Positions 31,949 to 42,891 of a stretch of DNA of 64,000 bases are shown in pieces. The DNA lies in the NCBI RefSeq assembly GCF_014138265.1, contig NZ_JACGXL010000002.1, positions 496,001 to 560,000 of the forward strand, given 5' to 3'. Numbering within the stretch: position 1 is the first letter of the stretch; the number at the start of each line of letters is the position of its first letter. The notes beneath the pieces are model-generated. The model was not told the origin of the DNA. It saw only the letters and a program-made list of their open reading frames with translations, and did not search any database. Origin of the DNA: Dokdonella fugitiva. GTDB lineage: Bacteria > Pseudomonadota > Gammaproteobacteria > Xanthomonadales > Rhodanobacteraceae. The position numbers and the translations under genes were made by a program.

Positions 31949-32176
31949 GCACGGCGGTGACGAGGCGTGCGTCCATGGAGGGCCGCACGCGGCGGGTTTG
32001 AACGACGTCATTCCCGCGCAAGCGGGAATCCACCGTCCGGTTCGAGGGAAACGGGAAAATGGGTGCCCGCTTTCGCGGGCACGACGCCGCAAGGCTCATT
32101 GACGGTGAGAGGGGTGGACCAAGGCGCATGGCGCCGACTACCGTTCGCCGCAGGGACGCACTCGGGGGAGAGCGCG
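31949..32176. other. Intergenic region with REP-like palindromes
   Basis: No gene. It contains the paired palindromes at 32007-32085 and the leader of the DUF4240/DUF2199-like gene. Confidence 0.6.
32007..32085. repeat. REP-like paired palindromes
   Basis: Two hairpins in tandem: CATTCCCGCG...CGGGAATC (32007-32033) and GTGCCCGC-TTTC-GCGGGCAC (32063-32082). The 'TCATTCCCGCG-aa-GCGGGAATCCA' form is a widespread proteobacterial intergenic repeat. Confidence 0.75.
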
Positions 32177-33694
32177 ATGGGCAAGGCAACGGCGGATGCG
32201 ACGCGCGCGTTCTTCGACGCGGTCGATCGCCTCGATGCGCCACGCCAGCAACCGCGGCGCGTCGAAGCCGCGCTGCGGCGCGAGCTGCTGCGCATGTCCG
32301 CGGCGCAGCTCGAGGATTTCCAGCGCGGCTTCGACCTCGCGCTCGCCGAATTGCGCACGCCGGCGTTGTGGGCGGCGGCCGGTCTCGTGCACGAACCGCT
32401 CGACCCGTACGACTACGACGGCTTCGCCGCTTGGCTCCTGTTGCAGGGCGAGCACGTCGCGCGCCGCGCGCAGGACGATCCCGACGCGGTGATCGCCGCG
32501 CTCACGCGGCGCCTGTTCGGCCGGCGCCGCCGGCCGATGTACGACGATGTGCTGGAGACCGCGCAGCGCATCTACGAGACGCGCTTCGACAGCGATCTCT
32601 ACGAGGCCGTCGCCGCACCGGCTTGGCACCTCGATCCGCTGTACGCGGACGGGCCGGTCGCGAACGTGCGCTGGACGCATCCGGAGATCCTCGAGCAGCG
32701 CTATCCGCAACTGTGGCGCGCCTTCGACACGCGCGCGCTGCGCGTGATCCCGATGAGCGACGACAGCGGCGACGCCTGCACCTGCTGCGGGCGCGTCTAC
32801 CACGTCGGCTACGGCCTGCTCGCGCACAAGCGTGCGCCGCTCGGCGCATACACCGTGCATTTCGTCGAAGGCGCGTTCGGCGCGGTCGATTCGACCGTCA
32901 CCCTCGACGACGGCGAACGCAGCGTGATGATCGGCGTGCGCCATTCGCAGCGCGGCTCGCGCAGTGGCGTGCGCGTGCTCGACGAAGACGAGATGCCGTG
33001 GCGTCCCGACGACGATCGCGTCGTGCTCGGCCGCGACGCTGCGCGCGCGCACCCGCTGTACCGACGCGCGCTGCAGGCGATGCTCGGCGTGTGGGACCGC
33101 GAGCCGCGCCTCGCCGGCCATCGGCGTGCGTGGCGCCAGCGCCGATGGCTCGCCGATGCGAGCGCGCGCCGCGTCGCCGCGCCGCCGGCCCCGGCCGACC
33201 GCGCTTGCGGGAGTTGCGGCCGCGTGCACGGCGACCTCGAGATCAGCCATCGCTTCCCCGACGCGCTGGCGACGATGTCGCGCTGGCAATGGCGCCATCG
33301 CGTGCAGGGCGACGGCGACGACCTGCTGCTCGACGGTCGGCGCCACTTCCTGCGCGGCCTGCTGCCCGTCGCGGTCGACGGCGCGAGCACGCCGTACCGC
33401 TTCGGCGTGTGGATCGAACGCCTCGATCCGAGCCTCGGCACGCGCGAGATCGACGGCCGCGAAGAAGCCGAGCGGCGCCTGCAGCGCGGTGCACGCGGCC
33501 TGCTCGCGAACGACCTGCTGTTCCTGCCCGAGTCGACGCTCGGCCTCGAAGTGTCCGTGCGCCAGCGCGACGACGGCGAACGCCCCGAGTTCCAGTTCGA
33601 CCACGACACCGATCACCCGCTCGCGAAGATGCAGCGCGACGGCCTCGCCGCGGACCTGCCGCGGCGGTTGCTCGCGCTCGTGCCGCACGATTGA
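32177..33694 (+). CDS. DUF4240/DUF2199-like two-domain protein
   Basis: A 505-residue cytosolic protein. The N-terminal part (about 5-140; FFDAVDRL, ELLRMSAAQLEDF) resembles DUF4240. A cysteine knuckle CTCCGRVYH lies near residue 199, and the C-terminal part from about 343 (CGSCGRVHGDLEISHRFP) resembles DUF2199. The two CxxCG motifs may bind zinc. GGGGGAGAG precedes the ATG. Both domains belong to families often found in polyimmunity or stress contexts, but no toxin is present here, so no function is assigned. Confidence 0.75.
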   Translation: MGKATADATRAFFDAVDRLDAPRQQPRRVEAALRRELLRMSAAQLEDFQRGFDLALAELRTPALWAAAGLVHEPLDPYDYDGFAAWLLLQGEHVARRAQDDPDAVIAALTRRLFGRRRRPMYDDVLETAQRIYETRFDSDLYEAVAAPAWHLDPLYADGPVANVRWTHPEILEQRYPQLWRAFDTRALRVIPMSDDSGDACTCCGRVYHVGYGLLAHKRAPLGAYTVHFVEGAFGAVDSTVTLDDGERSVMIGVRHSQRGSRSGVRVLDEDEMPWRPDDDRVVLGRDAARAHPLYRRALQAMLGVWDREPRLAGHRRAWRQRRWLADASARRVAAPPAPADRACGSCGRVHGDLEISHRFPDALATMSRWQWRHRVQGDGDDLLLDGRRHFLRGLLPVAVDGASTPYRFGVWIERLDPSLGTREIDGREEAERRLQRGARGLLANDLLFLPESTLGLEVSVRQRDDGERPEFQFDHDTDHPLAKMQRDGLAADLPRRLLALVPHD

Positions 33695-33710
33695 GCCCTG
33701 CTGCGTCGTC

Positions 33711-33733
33711 ATGACGTCTGCATGCGACGTCAT
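33711..33733. other. Hairpin between convergent genes
   Basis: ATGACGTC and GACGTCAT form a perfect 8-bp stem around a 7-base loop, between genes ending at 33694 and 33785. No T-tract; may be a weak bidirectional terminator. Confidence 0.4.
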
Positions 33734-33784
33734 TCGGACTCATCCGCGCCGATCACGTGCTCGCCTGCGCGCCAGTGCCCCGCG

Positions 33785-36490
33785 TCACGCGCCGGTTGCG
33801 TTCAGCGCACGCTCGGCACGATCGCGCAGGGTTTCCGTAGCGTCGCGCAAGCCCGCGAGCGCCGCGCGCAACAGCGGTTCCGCCGCCGCCCGATCGCCGC
33901 GCTTGGCGAGTGCGAGACCGCGCAGCGCATCGAGGCGGAACGTCCACAATCCGTCGCCGGCGCCGGCTTCGAGCGCAGCAGGGTCGAGCGCGTCGAGTCC
34001 GCGCGTCGCGTCGTCGACGCGACCGAGTTCGATCTCGGTCGCGGCGAGCCAGAAGCCGGCGACCTGGCTCTGCGGATTCTTCGCGCCGAGCTGGGCGGCG
34101 AGCTTGTCGTGGGCGGGTTGCAACTTCGCCGCTGCGTCGCGCGCATCGCCGGATTCGTACAGCGCCTGGCCCCAGTTCGCGAGCGTGACGGCGGTGACGT
34201 TGTGGTCGGCGCCGAGCCGCTTGCGGAAGGCTTCGTGCACGCGTCGCGCGTAGTCGAGCGCGTGTGGCCAGTCGCGCTGCTTCATCGCGACGTCGAACAG
34301 GTCGCTCAGCACCATGAGATTGCGCGTGTGGTCCTCGCCGAGGCGCTCGACGATCGTCTTCTGTGCTTCGATCAACTGCTGCTGCGCCTTCGCCGGATCG
34401 CCGCCCTGCGTGTAGGTGCGTGCGACCGCGGCCTGCGCGAACGCGATCACCAGCCCGTTGTCGTCGGCACGCGTTCGCGCCTCGGCGATGAGGGACTCGC
34501 CTTCCGCGCGCGCCTCGTCGAGGTGGCCGGTCTGGGTCAGTGCGCCGACGAGGTCCATGCGCATCGAATCGCGCAAGGTGACGTTGTCGGGATCGGTCGC
34601 GCGCAGCAGCGGGATCGCGGTGCGGTATTCCGGCAGCGCCTTGGCGTAGTCGCCGCGGTTCATCGCATAGATGCCCCAGGCGGACGCGCGCAGGAAGCTC
34701 CGCTGCGGATCCTGCGAATCGCCGACCAGGCGATCGAGCGCGTGCAGGTGCTCGAGCGACTCGTCGAACTTGCCGATGCGCGTGAGCAGGCGCGCGAGCA
34801 GGGTGCGCGCCTTCAGCGCGTCGAGGCTCGCTTCGCCTTCCTCGCGCTCGTACAGCGCGAACGCGCGGCGCGCCTCCTCCTCGGCCTCGGGCAGGCGCTC
34901 GATCATGTTGAGCAGCATCGTGAGGCTGGTGCGGATCGACGCTTCGGTCAGCGGCTGCCCGGCGAAGCGCGTCGCGATGCGCGCGCGCGCGCCGAGCAGC
35001 ACGTCCTTGAGCGAGGCGTCGCCGCCCTTGGACAGCACGAGCGGGTTCGAGCGACCGATCAGGTCCTCGTTGAGGAAGCGGTTGATCGCGTTCGCACGCG
35101 CGAGTTCGCGCTGCGCGTCGTCGCGCGCGCGCGACGCGGCGAGCCACAGGCCGAGCGCGGCGACGAGGCCGGCGGCGAGCGCGCCGAGCAGCGCGATCGC
35201 GTAGGGACGACGCGCGCGACTGCGCGCGAGCGCCTCGCGCGCCTCGCGATCGCGTCGTTCGGCCTGCGCGGACGCCGTGCGTGCGTCGCGCCGCGCCGCG
35301 AGGCTGCGCAGGCGTGCGGCGAGTTCGGCCGCGCTGGCGAGGCGGCGCTGCGGCTCGCCGTCGGTGGCGAGGCGGATGTCCTCGCGCAGCAATTCATCGT
35401 CGACGTCGCGTTCCCAGCCGGACGCCATCGGCCGTGCGAGGTCGCCGGCGAGCAGCTGGTAGAGCATGACGCCGAGCGAATAGACGTCGCTGCGCACGGT
35501 CGGCGCCTGCCCCGCGAACAGTTCCGGCGCGACGTACAGCGCGGTGCCCGCGGTCGAGTCGGTCGCGACATCGCGTGCGGTGGCCGGCCCGAGGCGCGTG
35601 ATGCCGAGCTCGGCGAGCCGCTCGGGATCGACGAGGTGGCCGCTGCCGAAATCGGTCAGGCGCACGTGCGGCGTTCCGTCGCGGTCGTCGACGAGCACGT
35701 TCGCCGGCTTCAAGTCCTTGTGCAGTACGCCGACGCCGTGCGCGGCGTCGACCGCGTCGGCGACCTGCAGGAACAGCGCGAGGCGCGCATCGATGCCGGT
35801 CGCGCCGAGCGACGCGATCGACCATTCGAGCAGGTTGTCGCCGCCGTACTCGCATTCGAGGAAGAATGGCGGGTTCTCGAAGTTCCAGTCGATGATGTCG
35901 ACGAAGCGGCTGCGCTCGTCGAGGCTTTCGCGCAGCACGCGCGCGAGCGTCGCCTCGCGCTTGAGCGCGCGCAGGCGCTCGCCGTCGGCGCCGAACTTGT
36001 AGACGCGCAGCACGTGCGTCTTCGCCTGCTCGGCGAGCCAGACTTCGCTGCCGCGGTTGGCGCCGAGCTGGCGGCGCAGGGTGAAGTTCGGCCGCCCGGG
36101 CACCGGCCGGCCGGGCGCGAGGTCGAGCCGGCTGTCGATGCGGCGGCCGGTCGCGACGCGCGCGACCTCGCCGTCGAGGCGGTAGCCGATGCGTGCCTGC
36201 GTCACGAGCCGCTCCGCGTTCGCCTCGCCGAGCGCGCGGCGCAGCTTGGCGATCGCGTTCGGCAGCACCTTGTCGACGGTCACGCGCCCGGCCCACACCT
36301 CGCGCAGCAGTTCTTCCTTGGTGACGACCTCGCCGGCGTGGCGCAGCAGGTAGCCGAGCACGTCGAGCGCGCGGCGTTCGACCTCGACCGGGAGGTCGGC
36401 GACGCGCAACTCGAAGCGGGCTTCGTCGAATTCGGCGCTGCCGAAACGGTAGCGGTAGCAGTGCGGTTCGGTGCGATCGGGGTCTTGCAT
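33785..36490 (-). CDS. Winged-helix DNA-binding/Ser-Thr kinase/TPR fusion
   Basis: A 901-residue protein. Residues about 12-108 are an OmpR/PhoB-type winged helix (VERRALDVLGYLLRHAGEVV, then TQARIGYRL wing). Residues about 135-400 are a Hanks-type kinase: weak glycine loop, K165 (RVYKF), HKDLKPAN (D259) and DFG (D280). The catalytic HRD is HKD, i.e. a non-RD kinase, implying regulation not dependent on activation-loop phosphorylation. A membrane helix lies at about 427-447, then TPR repeats about 460-890. One polypeptide thus combines DNA binding, kinase and a periplasmic sensor. The start at 36490 gives the winged helix a normal N-terminus. Confidence 0.9.
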   Translation of the reverse strand: MQDPDRTEPHCYRYRFGSAEFDEARFELRVADLPVEVERRALDVLGYLLRHAGEVVTKEELLREVWAGRVTVDKVLPNAIAKLRRALGEANAERLVTQARIGYRLDGEVARVATGRRIDSRLDLAPGRPVPGRPNFTLRRQLGANRGSEVWLAEQAKTHVLRVYKFGADGERLRALKREATLARVLRESLDERSRFVDIIDWNFENPPFFLECEYGGDNLLEWSIASLGATGIDARLALFLQVADAVDAAHGVGVLHKDLKPANVLVDDRDGTPHVRLTDFGSGHLVDPERLAELGITRLGPATARDVATDSTAGTALYVAPELFAGQAPTVRSDVYSLGVMLYQLLAGDLARPMASGWERDVDDELLREDIRLATDGEPQRRLASAAELAARLRSLAARRDARTASAQAERRDREAREALARSRARRPYAIALLGALAAGLVAALGLWLAASRARDDAQRELARANAINRFLNEDLIGRSNPLVLSKGGDASLKDVLLGARARIATRFAGQPLTEASIRTSLTMLLNMIERLPEAEEEARRAFALYEREEGEASLDALKARTLLARLLTRIGKFDESLEHLHALDRLVGDSQDPQRSFLRASAWGIYAMNRGDYAKALPEYRTAIPLLRATDPDNVTLRDSMRMDLVGALTQTGHLDEARAEGESLIAEARTRADDNGLVIAFAQAAVARTYTQGGDPAKAQQQLIEAQKTIVERLGEDHTRNLMVLSDLFDVAMKQRDWPHALDYARRVHEAFRKRLGADHNVTAVTLANWGQALYESGDARDAAAKLQPAHDKLAAQLGAKNPQSQVAGFWLAATEIELGRVDDATRGLDALDPAALEAGAGDGLWTFRLDALRGLALAKRGDRAAAEPLLRAALAGLRDATETLRDRAERALNATGA

Positions 36491-36749
36491 GCGGCGACGG
36501 GGAAGCGCAGGCCGCGACACCGAAGGCATCGGCGAGGCCGGGCGTGCAGGGTACACGACCCGGTTCTCGCGCCGCGAGTGTCGGTGCCGCCGCGAAATCG
36601 CCTCGCGTGGACGATCCGTTACCGAACCGTGGTGCTGGCGTAACCCCATGTGCGACGCATTGCTCTACGCTCCGCGCCCGTCGTCGCATCGGGCTCGCCG
36701 CATGCGGCGCCGTTTTCGTTCAGCAATGTCTTCCAAGGAGCCGTTCACG

Positions 36750-38372
36750 ATGAATCCCCGCCTCGTTCCCCTGGGCCTCGCCATCAGTCTCGTCCTCGCC
36801 GCGCCGTGCGCCCTTGCGCAGACCGTGCCTTGGCGCGCGGTGATCGGCACGAACTCGAGCGTCGTCGTGCCGGGGCTGCCGAGCGTGGCGCGCTCCTACG
36901 GCGACGTCGTGCTCAGCGATGCCGGCGGCGGCCGCGTCGGCGTGCGCATGAGCTCGTCGAACTACGCCGGCTACTGGGCGTACAAGCAGGGCGCATGGGC
37001 GCAGTACATGAAGGAAGGCGTGACCGGCGTGCTCGGCCCGGGCCGCAGCGGTGGTGAAGCCGCGCACGTCTTCCTCGACTACAGCAGCGGTTTCGGCGCA
37101 GCCGGCTTCGACGGCCAGCGCGTGTTCGTCGCCAAGGCCGGCAACCCGGCCGACACCGTCAACGCGACCTGGGGCGTATGGCGCTGGGACCAGCAGAAGA
37201 ACGTCGAGATCGCGCGCGTGCTCACCGACGGCACGCTCGGCCCGGGCATGGGCCTGGACTGGACGTACGCGGCCGGCGTCTCCTTCGGCGTCCGCGCGAT
37301 GAGCGGCGGTCGCGCCCTCATCAATGCCGACGTGACCTCGCCGACCAGCCAGGTCAACCGCCTGCTCGTGCAGTCGCTGCCGGGCGCGGCGAACCAGCCG
37401 TGCATGCTGCGCAACTCGACCTCGCGCGATCTCGCGCCGAACCTGGTCGCGGGCGACACCTTCGACACGGCCTGGGATTTCAATGCGCTGGCGGTGACAC
37501 CCGGCAATCGCGTCTACGGCGCGTTCAGCGCGAGCAGCGGCGACGGCATCTGGGAAGTCTGCAACGGCGCGCCGCGCGCGCGCGCGGCGACCGGCCGCAC
37601 CGATGCGCTCGGTCCCGACATCGGCGTCGCGACCGCGCAGTTCACCAGCTCATTCACCACGCCGCGACCGGGCAACGAAGGCAATGTCTACTTCTTCGCC
37701 AACTTCCGTCCGACTTCGGGCGACAGCAGCCGCGCGGGGCTGTTCTGGAACGACGGTGCCAGCAACCGCGCGCTCGCGATGAACGACGCGAGCGGCACCT
37801 GGGGCCCGCATTGGCTCGATGCGACCTGGAGTTCGTTCGACACCGGCTCCCTGATGAGCGCGGGCGAGTGGAGCGCGTTCACCGCCACCGTACGCACCGG
37901 CGACGGCGGCACGCCGGAAGGGCTTTGGCGCGTCCAGGCCGGCGGTACGCCGGAACTGGTCGCCTTGTTCGACCTGCCCGGCAGTTATGGTCCGGAATCG
38001 GGACGCAGCTGGTCGAGCTTCTACGCCCGCGCGATCCTCTCCAATGGCGACATCATCGTTTCCGCGTACACCAATCCGAACAGCGAATACGCGCTGTGGC
38101 TGCTCAAGCGCGGCGCCGCGCCGCGCCGCATCCTCGCGGCCGGGCAGAGCGTGTCGATCCCGACCTCGTCGGGCATCGTCGCCGACACGGTCAGCAGTTT
38201 TTCGTTCGATGACTCCGGTCCGGCGTTGTACGGCGCCGGCGTGGATTCGTGGGCGGGCGCCGACGGCAGCGTGCTCGTACAAGTCAACGCTGCGACCTAC
38301 GGCAACGTGCGCGTGATGGCGATCCCCTCCAATCCCGTCGATCTCATTTTCCGCAACGGCTACGACGGCTAG
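36750..38372 (+). CDS. Secreted beta-propeller-like protein of unknown function
   Basis: Encodes 540 residues with a signal peptide (about 1-23, cleavage after ALAQ). The body repeats blocks around GxWrW/GLWR-like tryptophans (GVWRWDQ, GIWEVCNG, GLFWNDG, GLWRVQAGG, ALWLLKRG) about 70-90 residues apart, suggesting a beta-propeller with five to seven blades. The extreme C-terminus VDLIFRNGYDG resembles the short C-terminal motif of the two beta-helix proteins in the window. AAGGAG precedes the start. Divergent from the winged-helix kinase, which could regulate it. Confidence 0.75.
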   Translation: MNPRLVPLGLAISLVLAAPCALAQTVPWRAVIGTNSSVVVPGLPSVARSYGDVVLSDAGGGRVGVRMSSSNYAGYWAYKQGAWAQYMKEGVTGVLGPGRSGGEAAHVFLDYSSGFGAAGFDGQRVFVAKAGNPADTVNATWGVWRWDQQKNVEIARVLTDGTLGPGMGLDWTYAAGVSFGVRAMSGGRALINADVTSPTSQVNRLLVQSLPGAANQPCMLRNSTSRDLAPNLVAGDTFDTAWDFNALAVTPGNRVYGAFSASSGDGIWEVCNGAPRARAATGRTDALGPDIGVATAQFTSSFTTPRPGNEGNVYFFANFRPTSGDSSRAGLFWNDGASNRALAMNDASGTWGPHWLDATWSSFDTGSLMSAGEWSAFTATVRTGDGGTPEGLWRVQAGGTPELVALFDLPGSYGPESGRSWSSFYARAILSNGDIIVSAYTNPNSEYALWLLKRGAAPRRILAAGQSVSIPTSSGIVADTVSSFSFDDSGPALYGAGVDSWAGADGSVLVQVNAATYGNVRVMAIPSNPVDLIFRNGYDG

Positions 38373-38437
38373 CCCCCGGTCGCGGTGCGCGCCAGCACGG
38401 ATGCGGCGCGCATCACGACCGGCTTCCGTCGCGCGCG

Positions 38438-38605
38438 CTACACGCCCGGCCCGCGTCGCCCCATGACCAGCGAGACGACGAACAGCACGAGGAAGACGAG
38501 GAACAGGATCTTCGCGATCGATGCCGCGGTGCCGGCGATGACGCCGAAGCCGAGCACGCCCGCGATGAGCGCGATCACCAGAAAGACGATGGCGTAGTAC
38601 AACAT
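38438..38605 (-). CDS. DUF1328 small membrane protein (YtjA family)
   Basis: A 55-residue protein with two membrane helices (about 2-25 and 30-48) and the family pattern [19 protein letters not shown] then [11 protein letters not shown]. Found in many proteobacteria and often induced by envelope or starvation stress; molecular role unknown. AAGGAG lies six bases before the ATG. Confidence 0.9.
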   Translation of the reverse strand: MLYYAIVFLVIALIAGVLGFGVIAGTAASIAKILFLVFLVLFVVSLVMGRRGPGV

Positions 38606-38803
38606 GCGGTTCTCCTTGCAGGGTTTCCGTGCGGTCGCCGCGGCGCGCGGCGTCGTTCGCGGCTCCACGGTGGAGCGCCGCGCGTGAATGCGTGGTGACC
38701 CGCGCAGGCCACCGTTCAGCGCGTGGACGGGCGTGGTCGCGAGGGCGCTGTGCTAACCTCGCGCACCCGAGAATCCGTGCCCGATCAAGACCCGAGGAAC
38801 GCC

Positions 38804-39745
38804 ATGAACAAGCTCGCCTGCCTCATCCCACTCGCGCTCGCGCTCGCCGCCTGCGGTTCGAACGAATCGACCGCACCGGTCGCCGCGACGCCGAAGCCGG
38901 CTGCGCCCGCACCGGTCGACCAGCCCGCGCAGCCGACGCCGCCGCAAAGCGCGAACGAGCTGCTCGGCGCGAAGCTCGACGGCATCCTCGCCGGCGACTG
39001 GCGTTCGGCCGCGAACAAGGCGCGCGACCAGTACCGTCATCCGAAGCAGACGCTCGAGTTCTTCGGCCTCAAGGCCGGCGACACGCTCATCGAGATCACC
39101 CCGGGCGGTGGCTGGTACACCGAGATCCTCGCGCCGCTCATGAAGGGCAACGGCACCTACATCGCCGCGGTCGCCAAGCCGAACAAGCCCGACGGCGAAG
39201 CCGCGACCGACAAGGCGAAGCTCGAGCAGCGCTTCGCCGCGGACGCGGAGCGCTACGGCGAGGCGAAGACGGTCGAGTTCGACGGCCAGGCGCCGGTGCT
39301 CGGCGCGCCGGGTTCGGCCGACGTCGTCGTCACGTTCCGCAACGTGCACAACTGGGCCGTCGGCGGCAGCGCCGAGGCGAAGTTCAAGGCGTTCTTCGAC
39401 GTGCTCAAGCCGGGCGGCGTGCTCGGCGTGACCGACCATCGCGCCGCGCCGGGTGCCGAGTTCGAGAAGATCAAGGATTCGGGCTACCTGCCGCAGGAGA
39501 TGGTCGTCAAGCTCGCCACCGACGCCGGCTTCAAGCTCGTCGCGACGAGCGAGATCAACGCCAACCCGAAGGACACCAAGGACTACGAGAAGGGCGTGTG
39601 GACGCTGCCGCCGACGCTCCAGCTCGGCGACAAGGACAAGGACAAGTACCTCGCGATCGGCGAGTCGGACCGCATGACGCTGAAGTTCGTCAAGCCCGGC
39701 CCGGACACGATCTTCCGCCAGCCGGACCAGGCACAGAAGCACTGA
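38804..39745 (+). CDS. Exported lipoprotein with methyltransferase fold (COG4798-like)
   Basis: Encodes 313 residues. A lipoprotein signal ends at the lipobox LAAC (C17), followed by an Ala/Pro linker to about residue 50. The remainder has a class I SAM-methyltransferase-like fold: the motif I region TLIEITPGGGWYTEIL (about 95-110), and motif IV/V region VVVTFRNVHNW followed by VLKPGGVLGV. Periplasmic location would be odd for a SAM-dependent enzyme because SAM is cytosolic. GAGGAA precedes the start. Convergent with the kinase of locus B, seven bases apart. Confidence 0.82.
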   Translation: MNKLACLIPLALALAACGSNESTAPVAATPKPAAPAPVDQPAQPTPPQSANELLGAKLDGILAGDWRSAANKARDQYRHPKQTLEFFGLKAGDTLIEITPGGGWYTEILAPLMKGNGTYIAAVAKPNKPDGEAATDKAKLEQRFAADAERYGEAKTVEFDGQAPVLGAPGSADVVVTFRNVHNWAVGGSAEAKFKAFFDVLKPGGVLGVTDHRAAPGAEFEKIKDSGYLPQEMVVKLATDAGFKLVATSEINANPKDTKDYEKGVWTLPPTLQLGDKDKDKYLAIGESDRMTLKFVKPGPDTIFRQPDQAQKH

Positions 39746-39752
39746 CGCGCGT

Positions 39753-42208
<2,456 letters not shown>

Positions 42209-42212
<4 letters not shown>

Positions 42213-42790
42213 TCGTTCGCCTCGAGTGCAAGTGCATGGCCGATCCAAGCGCGCGCTCGCAGCCACTCGCGCTGCACGCTGCGCGGCGTGAGCCCCAGCA
42301 GCGCCGCGGCCTGCGTGCTGTCGAGGCCGCCGAACAAGCGGTATTCGATCAGGCGTACGAGGCGCGGGTCGCGTTCGGCGAGCGCGGTCAGCGCTTCGTC
42401 GAGTGCGACGATCACCTCCGGTCGATCACCGGCGCTTGCTTCGATCGCGCCGAGAGGGAGCGCGCCGCCACCGCCTCCGCCGCGCTTTTCGGCGTGGCGA
42501 CGACGGGCGTGGTCGACCATGATCTGGCGCATCGCGCGCGTGCACAGCGCGAGCAGATGCGTGCGGTCCTGCAGTGCCAGTGCCGCGTTCCCTGCGAGCT
42601 TGACGTAAGCCTCGTTGACGAGCGCCGTCGTCGACAGCGTCGCTCCGCCGCTCGCGCGCAGCAAGGCCCGATGCGCGATGCGGCGCAGCTCGTCGTAGAC
42701 GAGCGGGAACGCCTGCGCGAGCCGCAGGTGCTCATCACCACAGCCGGTGGCGGGCAGGCGGCCAACGCCGTCGTCGGTGCTTTCGTGCAT
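42209..42790 (-). CDS. ECF sigma factor, TIGR02999-like (locus B)
   Basis: Encodes 193 residues from the ATG at 42790, which has GGAG at about nine bases; an alternative GTG at 42895 would overlap the upstream gene stop and add 35 residues. Sigma region 2 about 22-100, region 4 about 135-190 (AALLGLTPRSVQREWLRAR). Region 2.2 reads GATLSTTALVNEAY (S53, T54, T55), again lacking the acidic stretch and offering Ser/Thr phosphosites. No anti-sigma factor gene is adjacent. The linker contains a GGGGGG run. Translationally coupled to the kinase. Confidence 0.9.
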
Positions 42791-42891
42791 GGTCAGCGAC
42801 TCCGCCGCTCGCACGAGCCGGCCCACAGGCTCGCGCGCGGCGGCGGCGATTGCAAGCGCGTCATCGCACGACGACATCGGAGCCGAGGTGC

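Noticed and set aside
33722-36643. Plus-strand open frame of 973 codons opposite the winged-helix kinase
   Set aside because: The minus strand has intact kinase and DNA-binding motifs; the plus frame has none.
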